The position numbers and the translations under genes were made by a program. Source: a virus. Taken from it: a stretch of DNA of 40,805 nucleotides. Shown piece by piece: positions 1 to 8,500 of the stretch. The first letter of the stretch is position 1, and every line of letters begins with the position of its first letter. The stretch spans positions 1 through 40,805 of IMG/VR virus record IMGVR_UViG_3300031227_002944, one strand, 5' to 3'. The notes under the pieces are model-generated. The model had not been told where the DNA came from, did not search any database, and worked only from the letters and a program-made list of their open reading frames with translations.

Positions 1-181
1 TGATGGTTGGGGTACTGATGCTTACACGATCGGTACAGCTGCGACTCTCAGGTTAGCATCGGGATTCAAAGGTCGGACTTTTGAAGCAGCTCAAAAGCTG
101 TACATTACTGTACAGACATCGGATAAGAAGATCACGACAGTAGCATCAGGTACTATCAGAAGTATAATTAAGTACACATAA
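1..181 (+). CDS. Partial C-terminus of small post-capsid protein (variant copy of the gene at 40253)
   Basis: This is the 3' end of the gene seen in full at 40253-40729. Position 2 is the first base of a codon and the stop TAA is at 179-181. It encodes about the last 59 residues, differing from the right-hand copy by Thr/Ser and Lys/Asn. It is incomplete only because the contig begins inside it; on the circular molecule it is the same locus. No function is recognised. It lies after the major capsid gene and ahead of a diverged paralogue at 214. Confidence 0.8.
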   Translation, partial: DGWGTDAYTIGTAATLRLASGFKGRTFEAAQKLYITVQTSDKKITTVASGTIRSIIKYT

Positions 182-187
182 CCACAA

Positions 188-198
188 CGCTATAGGCG
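188..198 (+). promoter_or_regulatory. Small hairpin directly upstream of the RBS of the 214 gene
   Basis: CGC-TATAG-GCG forms a short stem with loop TATAG just before the AGAAGGAG Shine-Dalgarno. The same element, with a longer CCGC/GCGG stem, precedes the paralogous gene at 40253. It was probably duplicated with the gene and may tune translation. The core CTATAGG resembles the start of a T7 promoter, but the upstream bases do not match and no phage RNA polymerase is present. Confidence 0.4.
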
Positions 199-213
199 AG
201 AAGGAGAACAATC

Positions 214-708
214 ATGTCAACATTAAAAGGTGCAAATGTAACAAAGTTCGATGCAGGTGGAAGTGGAGATAACTATATTGAAGATGGTTATATCAAGACA
301 GTTGAGAAGGTATGGATCGATAACTATCACCCTACTACAGTAATTGGTAGTAACGATACTATCGCCATCGCGCACATCCCAAAGAACAAGAAGATAACGG
401 ATATAACAGTTTATCTTCCTGTAATGGGTGGAGCAGCAGATTCTCTTGCCACTTTACATGTAGGCTCAGCTTCAACAATGCTCGCAACGATCTCTACTAA
501 TTATCTCGGAGCATTGAAGCAAGTGGATATGACTCCCGGTACAACTACCTTTAACATAGGTACAGCTTGTACCATGAAGCTCACTCCAGATAAGTTCGGT
601 ACAGTAACTGATAAAGATGTAACGATTTATCTTCGTCTTTTTCAGGCGAACTTATTGCCGCTTGTTCTGACATCGACAACGATTAGGACTATTGTTAGAT
701 ATACCTAA
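214..708 (+). CDS. Small post-capsid protein, tandem paralogue (unknown function)
   Basis: This is a 164-residue protein I do not recognise by name. It is clearly paralogous to the 158-residue product at 40253: both begin MS-LK---T/MTK, then share GGSGD-YIE-GYIK-VEKVWID and end in an Ile-rich ...TIR-I--YT. The middle has diverged strongly. The composition is rich in Thr, Ser and β-branched residues, as in virion β-sandwich proteins. The position between major capsid and tail tube A suggests a capsid decoration or head-completion role; this is inferred. The RBS AAGGAG lies nine bases upstream, preceded by a small hairpin shared with the paralogue. Confidence 0.75.
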   Translation: MSTLKGANVTKFDAGGSGDNYIEDGYIKTVEKVWIDNYHPTTVIGSNDTIAIAHIPKNKKITDITVYLPVMGGAADSLATLHVGSASTMLATISTNYLGALKQVDMTPGTTTFNIGTACTMKLTPDKFGTVTDKDVTIYLRLFQANLLPLVLTSTTIRTIVRYT

Positions 709-717
709 ACAGGTATA

Positions 718-746
718 GAGGGGCGGGCCTAAAAAACCTGCCCCTC
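718..746 (+). terminator. Strong GC hairpin between post-capsid gene and tail tube A
   Basis: A 10-bp stem, 718-727 (GAGGGGCGGG) with 737-746 (CCTGCCCCTC, one G-U pair), closes a 9-base A-rich loop. No U-tract follows, so it is an imperfect intrinsic terminator at best. It may instead attenuate transcription or protect the abundant upstream capsid mRNA from 3' decay. The tail tube A RBS follows 13 bases later. Confidence 0.5.
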
Positions 747-764
747 GGTTCATAAGGAGATATT

Positions 765-1367
765 ATGGCTGTATCAAAGACAGAGATAGTTAATAAAGCT
801 CTAACATTGGTAGGCGCTAATCCTATAGTCAACTTGACAGATGATACACAGAACGCGAGAGTAGTGAACAGGGTATATGAGATCTCGCTTAAAAGTATAC
901 TAAGTGAATGTAGATGGAATTTCGCTACTAAGCGTGCGCTCTTAGCTCAATCAGCTGATACGCTTGCATGGTACGATACTGGTGAAGTGTATGTCTATGT
1001 CAGGCCAAACAATGTAATCCGGATCTTCGGTACGAATAGTCCGGGAGCTACATGGCGTGAGGAACTGAACTATATCATATCGGATACTTCTGGGTTAGGT
1101 GTAAGGTATGTCTATTATAATGATGTAGCAAGTTCATACCCGGCATCGTTCACAGAAGCGTTCATAGATAAACTCGCTTCAGATATAGCGTTCATGATCT
1201 TAAACTCTAAAACAGTAGCTGAAGGGTTCTTAGAGAAATACGATCAGGTATCTTTAACTAAAGCGATGGCAGAGAACTCTCAGATCGGTACGCCGATGTA
1301 TCAGGATGATACTGCTTGGATTGATGCTAAACTTTCTGGAGCTGGAACTACAGTACCGGGCCAATAA
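765..1367 (+). CDS. Tail tubular protein A (head-tail adaptor, T7 gp11-like)
   Basis: The 200-residue product matches the tail tubular protein A family of T7-like podoviruses, which forms the dodecameric ring between portal and nozzle. The family signature is visible: N-terminal 'ALTLVGANPI', then 'R---R-YE-SL---L-ECRWNFATKRA-LA', then a Tyr-rich β-region, and an 'EAFIDKLASDIAF' helix near residues 128-145. The length is typical (about 190-200). It begins at ATG after AAGGAG and is followed after 9 bases by the nozzle gene, the usual A-B order. Confidence 0.92.
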   Translation: MAVSKTEIVNKALTLVGANPIVNLTDDTQNARVVNRVYEISLKSILSECRWNFATKRALLAQSADTLAWYDTGEVYVYVRPNNVIRIFGTNSPGATWREELNYIISDTSGLGVRYVYYNDVASSYPASFTEAFIDKLASDIAFMILNSKTVAEGFLEKYDQVSLTKAMAENSQIGTPMYQDDTAWIDAKLSGAGTTVPGQ

Positions 1368-1376
1368 GGGGGAATA

Positions 1377-3659
1377 ATGGCTAAAGTTGATGTCATAAAA
1401 ACTTCCTTTGCAGGCGGCGAGTTTGGAGCTTCACTCTTAGGAAGAACAGATGTAGAACAATATGATAATGCTTGTGAGATAGTACAGAATATGCTAGTCA
1501 GGCCTTTCGGATCGGTTATCTCGACTCCCGGCACAAGGATGATCCGGGAATGTAATCTATCCGCGCAGGGATCAGACTCGACAGTTAGGCTAGTAGATTT
1601 CGTATTCAACCAGACAGATGCTTATTCGATAGAGATGGGTAATAAGTATTTCTGGTTCTATACAGATCGTGGTGTAGTAGTATCTACCGGCACTACGCCT
1701 TATGAAGTAGCACATGTTTACGAATCAGATGAACTATTTGAGGTACAGTATACTCAGCTTAACGATCTTATGTGGTTCGCACATAAAGATCACCGGCCGC
1801 AGTTATTGACAAGAACAGCTGCTGCAAGCTGGGCGATAACTGATTACGACTTTTTAGGTGGCCCATTCCTTGAGGATAACACTTCAGATACAACTATCAC
1901 AGCTTCAGCCGCGACAGGCACAGCTGTTACTATAACATTAAGCACTACCGACACGATCTCATTCGTAGCTTCAGGTGCTACAATGGGGCATCGTGATACA
2001 TACTGGAAGATCGGGGATCTAACAACTAATGGCACACTCGCAGCTCAAGGTTATGTCAAGATAACCGCAGTAACATCACCTTCAACAGCTACATGTTCAG
2101 TAATGCAGACAATCTCTACAACATCCGCGACTAAAGTATTTGCTGAAGGCGCGTGGAGTTCTATCCGGGGCTGGCCGGCAAGAGTACAGTTCGATCGAGG
2201 TAGGTTATGGTTCGCTCGGACAGATCATGAACCTGCAGGTGCTTGGGGATCACATGTATATACTTACGATCAATTCGCATTAGATGAGCAGACAGACGAT
2301 CAGGGTATCAATATCAAATTAGCATCTAACCAATCAAACGAAATACAATGGCTCGCATCGGGTACTGGTCTATTAGCCGGCACTTACGGCGGAGCTTTCG
2401 TTATATCCGGGATAACTCCCGGTACTGTATCAGCTACACAAGAAGTAACCTACGGAACTGAAGCGATTCAGCCTAAGCGTATAGGAGATTTCTTCTACTA
2501 TGTGCAGCGGTTCAGGAAGAAAGTCAGGGAATTATACTATTTATGGGAGAATAACGCTTACAAAGCGCCTGATAAGACAATCCTATCACCGGAGATTACT
2601 AATCATGGGATAGTTGACATGGCGTATCAGGAAGTACCGGATACTATACTTTGGTGTGTAACTACAGATGGCACGATCGCGACACTTACGCGTGAGCCGG
2701 ATCAGAAAGTACAAGGCTGGTCAGAACAGACTACTGATGGTCAGTACGAAAGTATCTGCGCTATACCTTCACAGAGCTATAAACATGATGAAGTCTGGGT
2801 AATAGTTAAGCGTGTGATCGATGGAACGACTAAACGCTTTGTAGAGATGTTTGAGAGTATAGAAGTTCCTGAACGACAGGATCAGATGATCTATCTGCAT
2901 AGCGCACTCGATTTCAGCGCTTATGATCTCACATCCAGTTCAAGTGCTACTATCTCAGTATCAGCTACGGCGGGAACTTCAGTAGTATTGACATGCTCAG
3001 ACGATTATTTTATTACAAGCGATGAAACTATGAGGATCAGAGCGATCAATTCTTCTGGATCAACTGTAGGCGAGTTGAAAATCACATCGTATTCTTCTAC
3101 TAAAATAGTTACTGGTAAGATCACATACGCCTTCTCAGCTTCATCTATAGGTGCTGGGTATTGGGGCAAGAGTGTAGATGATCTTAGCGGGTTGGGGCAT
3201 CTTGAAGGCAAGACAGTTAAGGTATTAGCAGATGGCGGGCTAGATAAGCCTGATAAGGTAGTAAAATCCGCTGCAATAACTTTAGCGTATAACTATTTTG
3301 TTGTAGCTGCTGGTCTGCCGTATACTCAGAAGTTCTACACTTTACCATTCGATGAGGGATCTCAGCGCGGTACTTCACAAGGTAAGATCCAGCGTATCAA
3401 TCAAGTATCGTTTAAGCTGAACAGATCATATCGGGGATTCAAGATGGGCGGTACAGAAGATTTGGCAGAGCGAGTATCATATAGAGAACCAACTACTCTA
3501 TTAGGCACACCGGAGAAATTACATACTGGCATACTGGAAAATATCAATTTCAAAGACGATTATAGGTACGGAGCGCAGATCATGGTGATTAATGACGATC
3601 CTATGCCTATAGAGGTACTTAGCGTAATGGCGATGTTAGACACTCAAGATAAGGGGTAA
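1377..3659 (+). CDS. Tail tubular protein B / tail nozzle (T7 gp12-like)
   Basis: The 760-residue product is the tail nozzle that hexamerises below protein A. The N-terminus carries the family signature 'FAGGEFGASLLGRTDVEQYDNAC' followed by 'NMLVRPFGSV-S-PGTR', and further on 'FN-TDAYSIEMG-KYFWFYTDRG'. A central 'RGWPARVQFDRGRLWFARTDH' segment, also typical, lies near residues 265-285. The length matches family members (about 750-800). ATG 1377 follows GGGGGAATA. The gene is followed after 2 bases by an internal virion protein gene. Confidence 0.92.
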   Translation: MAKVDVIKTSFAGGEFGASLLGRTDVEQYDNACEIVQNMLVRPFGSVISTPGTRMIRECNLSAQGSDSTVRLVDFVFNQTDAYSIEMGNKYFWFYTDRGVVVSTGTTPYEVAHVYESDELFEVQYTQLNDLMWFAHKDHRPQLLTRTAAASWAITDYDFLGGPFLEDNTSDTTITASAATGTAVTITLSTTDTISFVASGATMGHRDTYWKIGDLTTNGTLAAQGYVKITAVTSPSTATCSVMQTISTTSATKVFAEGAWSSIRGWPARVQFDRGRLWFARTDHEPAGAWGSHVYTYDQFALDEQTDDQGINIKLASNQSNEIQWLASGTGLLAGTYGGAFVISGITPGTVSATQEVTYGTEAIQPKRIGDFFYYVQRFRKKVRELYYLWENNAYKAPDKTILSPEITNHGIVDMAYQEVPDTILWCVTTDGTIATLTREPDQKVQGWSEQTTDGQYESICAIPSQSYKHDEVWVIVKRVIDGTTKRFVEMFESIEVPERQDQMIYLHSALDFSAYDLTSSSSATISVSATAGTSVVLTCSDDYFITSDETMRIRAINSSGSTVGELKITSYSSTKIVTGKITYAFSASSIGAGYWGKSVDDLSGLGHLEGKTVKVLADGGLDKPDKVVKSAAITLAYNYFVVAAGLPYTQKFYTLPFDEGSQRGTSQGKIQRINQVSFKLNRSYRGFKMGGTEDLAERVSYREPTTLLGTPEKLHTGILENINFKDDYRYGAQIMVINDDPMPIEVLSVMAMLDTQDKG

Positions 3660-3661
3660 CT

Positions 3662-4186
3662 ATGGGTTTAATGACAGTTGTAGGGTTAGCTATGGGCGCG
3701 GCAACCATCTATCAAGGCTATGCAGCTAACGAGGATGCTAAGGATAACGCTGCTATTAAGCGCGTGCAAGCTGGTATGATAGATAATCAGAAGCAACTTC
3801 AAGCAGCACAGGATGATCGTGCGATCCGATTCGCTACTGGCGCAATCGTATCATCAGCTGCTGGGCGTGGACTTGAGATGTCCGGATCACCTATGGCTAT
3901 AATGATAGATACACAGACACAGATGGAGATGGATAAAGCGATTGGGCAGTATAACCTTGAAGTACAGAAAAGGTTTGTTATGGCTGAAGCTGGTGCTATA
4001 GAGAGATCAGGTCAGCGCGCTATGACAGCTGGTGTAGTAGGTGGATTGACACAGATGTTCGCTTCGGGTATGGATGCTTCTACATCGAAATCTACTTTGA
4101 CTAAGAAAACTCCAGCTATAAAGACAACTGGTAAAAGCGGGTATGGTAGCAGATCATCAGCATATAAGAGCTTGAATATAAATTAA
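3662..4186 (+). CDS. Internal virion protein A-like (T7 gp14-like)
   Basis: The 174-residue product has a hydrophobic, Gly/Ala-rich N-terminus (about residues 1-25), a long Ala/Gln-rich helical middle and the 'ATGAIVSSAAGRGLEMSGSP' segment seen in podoviral internal virion protein A. In T7-like phages this protein is ejected first and forms an outer-membrane pore. Assignment rests on these features and on the position directly after the nozzle and before two larger ejection genes. It starts two bases after the nozzle stop, RBS AAGGGG. Confidence 0.75.
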   Translation: MGLMTVVGLAMGAATIYQGYAANEDAKDNAAIKRVQAGMIDNQKQLQAAQDDRAIRFATGAIVSSAAGRGLEMSGSPMAIMIDTQTQMEMDKAIGQYNLEVQKRFVMAEAGAIERSGQRAMTAGVVGGLTQMFASGMDASTSKSTLTKKTPAIKTTGKSGYGSRSSAYKSLNIN

Positions 4187-4197
4187 AAGGGGTAGAT

Positions 4198-5568
4198 ATG
4201 CCAGAATTTCCACGACAACATTCAAATAGAGCTTTAACGACAGAGCAGCCCGCGCCGTTTGTGAACGATCGTACTGAAGATGCTAAGGTAGTATCTGGAG
4301 CTATAGCCGGTGTTGAGAAGGTAGCTGCTAAATGGACAGCTGGTGTTGAGAAGATACAGGCTGATACTGCTATGTACAATCTCCGGGCGGGTATGATGGA
4401 GATAGGTAACGAAGCTGTATTGGATACTGATATAGGATCTGAAGCTAAATATCAAAAGAAGATACAAGATCTCAGGAAAAAGAGTATTGAAGGTATAAAT
4501 AACCCGAAACTTATAGCGAGTATGACTCCGGAGCTTGATTATATGGCTCAGGTAGGTAGTATAGGGATACAGACAGAGTTTAGGAAGAAAGTAGTTATTC
4601 ATGGCCAGAGTCTTGTTTTAGGTAATTTGGCTCTGATAACAGAAAACCCTACTGCAGATAGCTCGGATCAGGTAAAAGCTGTTGTTGATCGAGCTGTAGT
4701 GGATGGTCTTTATGATGAAGTGGCTGGAACTAAGTTATACACGAAATCTATAGATCAGTTGCAGGAGAACGCCTTTATACAGGATACAAACGCTGATCCG
4801 GCACAGGCTAAAAAGAATTTAGAAGCTAACACTTACGGATTCGATGTAAGTGAAAAAGATGATGCGTGGAAAGTATATGATAGGGAAGTGCAGGCCATCC
4901 GTAACAGGACAGAAGAAGAAGTTACGACCGCGATCATAAACAAAACAATGAGTCCGATTGATCAAGTAGAACAGATCAAGGATCTTCTAAAGAAAGGCAA
5001 GGTAGATGCTAACTACGCTAAGAGTACAATTAATAATCTGGAAACTGTTAAGATTCCTAAGCTTTCAGCTCTTAGTAGTATTAAGGAAAGAAATCTATTA
5101 ACTGATAAGTTTGCAGCTTTGAAGAAGAAAGAATGGTTTTACAAGGAAGCATCATTCGCAGAAAGAACACAATTCCGAGCAGATGTCTTTAACGCACATA
5201 GTAGTGGAGCGTTAAGCACTAAACAGTTAGAAGCTTATTTAGGCGAAACCAGTAAGAAATTCTTTAGCGATGGCGAGTTTGTAAACGCTTTAGAAGCGGT
5301 GATCGCATCATCTAAGATATATCAAGGTGAACATGGGCCAGCTGAAGCAGAATCGCAAATGACATACAATCTCATGGAAAAGGTGATGGCTGGCATGAAT
5401 CCAAACGATGCGCTGGCAGAAGTTAAAGAGGAATTTCAAAAGAGTACCAACCCTAATAGGGCCAATTATAATATAGGTGATATTGTACCAAACCCAAGAA
5501 CAGGTAAGAGTTATAAAGTAACAGGTTTCGATGATGATGGTGAACCGCTTGTAGATGAGGTGAAATGA
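4198..5568 (+). CDS. Internal virion / ejection protein (T7 gp15-like position)
   Basis: The 456-residue protein is Lys/Glu/Ala-rich and mainly helical, with no signal peptide or membrane segment. It starts with a Pro/Gln-rich tail (PEFPRQHSNRAL). The C-terminal 40 residues ('VPNPRTGKSYKVTGFDDDGEPLVDEV') look like a small β-domain. The position between gp14-like and the giant gp16-like gene suggests the middle ejectosome component. I recognise no enzymatic motif. Its stop overlaps the next start (ATGA at 5565). Confidence 0.7.
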   Translation: MPEFPRQHSNRALTTEQPAPFVNDRTEDAKVVSGAIAGVEKVAAKWTAGVEKIQADTAMYNLRAGMMEIGNEAVLDTDIGSEAKYQKKIQDLRKKSIEGINNPKLIASMTPELDYMAQVGSIGIQTEFRKKVVIHGQSLVLGNLALITENPTADSSDQVKAVVDRAVVDGLYDEVAGTKLYTKSIDQLQENAFIQDTNADPAQAKKNLEANTYGFDVSEKDDAWKVYDREVQAIRNRTEEEVTTAIINKTMSPIDQVEQIKDLLKKGKVDANYAKSTINNLETVKIPKLSALSSIKERNLLTDKFAALKKKEWFYKEASFAERTQFRADVFNAHSSGALSTKQLEAYLGETSKKFFSDGEFVNALEAVIASSKIYQGEHGPAEAESQMTYNLMEKVMAGMNPNDALAEVKEEFQKSTNPNRANYNIGDIVPNPRTGKSYKVTGFDDDGEPLVDEVK

Positions 5569-8500
5569 GATTAGATCAAGCACTACAAACTAACGAAACT
5601 GCTGTAGTCAATCCGACTAAGGGTATCCGTTTATCGGAAGCTGTTAGCGAGGATAAGCCTGAGCTTGAATGGCGCGCTTTGACTCAGGAGATGCAAGCTA
5701 ATTCTGTTGGTATGACTCCGGAGCAGGAACAGGCTTATAGGAAGGCTAAAGAGATCGAGCTGGTCAAAGAGTTTCCTACAAACTATTATTCCGGGGTATC
5801 AGCTAAGATGGAATCTTTTGCTGAAGGAGTATTACCGATCCGGCCTAAAGAGTTTAAGCGGCCCGGAGTTGTCGAAGCTCATCCGATAGCTAACGCTGTT
5901 GGTAAATTAGCTGGGCTCATCACTACAGGTATAATGACAGCTGGAGTAGCTCCTGCGGTAACATTTGCTCCGCAGTTAGCAGCACTTCCGACATTAGCGC
6001 GTTTTGCAGCTGGTAGGATGGCTCAGAGCGGTATTACCTTTGGGCTTAAAGAGTTGACAGACAATATGGCTGAGCTGATAGGTGGCGAGAAAAAGGATTT
6101 CTTAACAGTTACCAAAGATGTACTCACATCAACAGCTTTTGGAGCGGGCTTGGGAGCGGTAGGATCTATTGCTAGCCCAATAGCCCGGATACCGGCACAA
6201 GCAGCTTATGGCTACATGACATCTAAGATGGGTGGAGCTACGAATCAACAAGCCGGGATCAATGCTGGGATGTTCGCTGTATTTGGTCTTTTCAACACAA
6301 AAAACCTTAATGTGGCTTATAAAGAAGCTGCTTACGCGGGCGCTAAAGAAGCTCTAGCTGATCGTATGGTAGCGCAAGGCGTTAATAAGGAACGAGCAGC
6401 TATGGTAGCTGATAGATATTTCCGGTATGCTTTGCATAAAGCTGGAGCTATGAGATCTGGGAAGCCTGATTGGAATAACATTAAATTGAAAGATCTGGAT
6501 AGTTTCAACAGCGCTATGCGGAAAGGGTACAAGATAATATTAGATCCTGAGATGAGAGCCGCTAATGTTGGATCTGATGTTAGTATGGAAGAAAACATCA
6601 AAGAATTTGATTCAGGGTTAGCAGCGCCAATCTCTAGACCACTATCTCAGAACATACCAAATACTGTACTTAACAGAGTGCCAGTTGAGAAAAGAGGTTT
6701 AGTAAAAGCTTTATTCCAGCAGAATACACATGAAGCTGTTAATGACATAATAAATCAAGATGAAGAATATCTCGATGCTGTAATGCAAAACAATACTGCT
6801 CCAAAGAACATTTATGATAACACTAAAACAACAGATTACCAGCAAACTTATCTCGAAAATCCTACAAAGAAACTTGCGTATAGTAAAATACCCGCAGCTA
6901 AAGGGAAACCTGAAGTTATCTTTATTATCGGTATGCCGGGATCTCAGAAAAGCCAGTATGTAAAAGGACTTGGTAAAGATGCGACTCATGTACAAATTGA
7001 TCCGGATGATGCTAAAGAATATATACCGAAGTTTGCTTCTAACAAGAATCTTGCTGGAAATGTACATCTTGAGAGTGCTTATATGGCTGAAGTAGTTTTG
7101 GCTGATAAAGCTATTGCTGATAAGAAAAATATTGTCTGGCCGAAGCTGGGTAAAAACCCGGTATCGCTAAAAGAAAAGATCGATATGATGCGCGAAAATG
7201 GTTATAAGGTGATCTTAGTACATAATGGTTTATCTACAACTGAAAGTATAAAAAGAACATATAAGCGTTGGGCGGAAGATGGCCGTTTAGTAGATAAGGA
7301 TTATATCAGGGATCTTGATTCCTTGACTATTAAGGAAGTTTATGATAAACTTAAAATGGATGTGGATGAGTTTTTGGATCAGAATGTTAATGTTGCTTAT
7401 GGTCTGAAAACCATCAAAGTAGAGGAAGGTAAAAATGTCATTAGTCAAGAGCAAGAATTGGGAAGGGTGGAAAGAGGACAACCCGGAGTTGACAAAACAG
7501 CTCAAGGAAAGACTCAAGCAGCGCAAGCAATCCCAAAAACTAGAAAACCCGCAGAAGTAAAACCCTCAAAACCTACTGTACGGCAGACTCTTAAACAAAG
7601 ACTTGGAGAACTTCAAGACAATGAAGCTAAAAGATCTTATCTAAAAGAAGCTTTAGATGAGGTAGATAAACTTCGTTCAGAGTATGTCGGTCAGATCAAA
7701 CGATACAAAGATGGATACTTAAAAGAAGAACTACAAAAATTCCCTAAATCTTATATCACTACTAAACAAACCGGCATGTTTCCAGATGAAGCTATGCAGC
7801 AACTCCGGGATAGTGGAATAGATATAAAAGATGAAGTTGCCCTAAAAGATTATTTTCAAGATATAGAAACTCGCCGGGCAGAGATTAAAGATGAACTCAA
7901 AAATCTTCAGCCTAAGAAAATAACATATACAGAACCTACCATAATAAAGCGGCGTTTAGCTGATATGAAACGCAGTTTCAAAGAAGGCAAAGCATTTTCT
8001 CTGAAAGAGATTAAGGCTGTTCAAAAAGAACTGATTGATATGATCTCTTTCTTAGAAGCCAAAGATCGGGCGAAATTCATCCGGACTATCAAAAATGTTC
8101 AGACAGTTAAGCAGCTTGAGGATGTGGTGGATAGTATCGCTTATCGCATGCAGCGAATCCATGAACAGACTCAAAAAGCCAAGATCGGTGTATCCATCAA
8201 GAAAGAACTCACCAAGACGAAACCCGCTAAACAAGGTGATCGCAAAATAGGTAAATATGACTATGAGAGCAACGAGTTGTTTAAGAAACTTCGCTCGTAT
8301 TCCAATCTATCTCAGAAGAAAGCTCAAGAAGCGCTAGATAACATGCCGGGTGAGAACCTAAGCACAATGGATCTGATCAGAAGGCGTATGCTATCGATGA
8401 AATCTAACGGCGCGGCATCTTCGTTGGAGATCTACCAGCGTGTACTTTCTGATATTCAGATGTTGAAAGAGATCGGTACGGCAGTTAAAGATAACGAGTC

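Larger units (their letters stand above)
1..257. repeat. Left copy of terminal overlap (circular genome join)
   Basis: Bases 1-257 correspond to 40549-40805 at a constant offset of 40548. Mismatches are at 15, 46, 49, 64 and 130 only; 131-257 is identical over 127 bases. Three of the five differences are silent in the gene read here, one changes Thr to Ser and one Lys to Asn. The pattern fits a circular or terminally redundant molecule whose contig start is a strain variant feeding into a shared 127-base k-mer. A real third tandem gene copy is possible but less likely. Confidence 0.85.

Noticed and set aside
183-200. CTATAGGCG-AGAAGG looks like the start region of a T7-type promoter
   Set aside because: The upstream TAATACGACTCA part is absent, the element is explained as a CGC/GCG hairpin at the RBS, and no phage RNA polymerase gene is visible.
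4021-4070. TTGACA at about 4047 with a 17-base spacer and TATGGA as a promoter
   Set aside because: It lies inside the internal virion protein gene, the -10 is weak, and no gene starts sensibly behind it.
6711-7067. - strand ORFs under the giant ejection gene (also 8391-8786)
   Set aside because: They have no RBS and Phe/Ile/Ser-rich products typical of antisense frames of Lys/Glu-rich genes.
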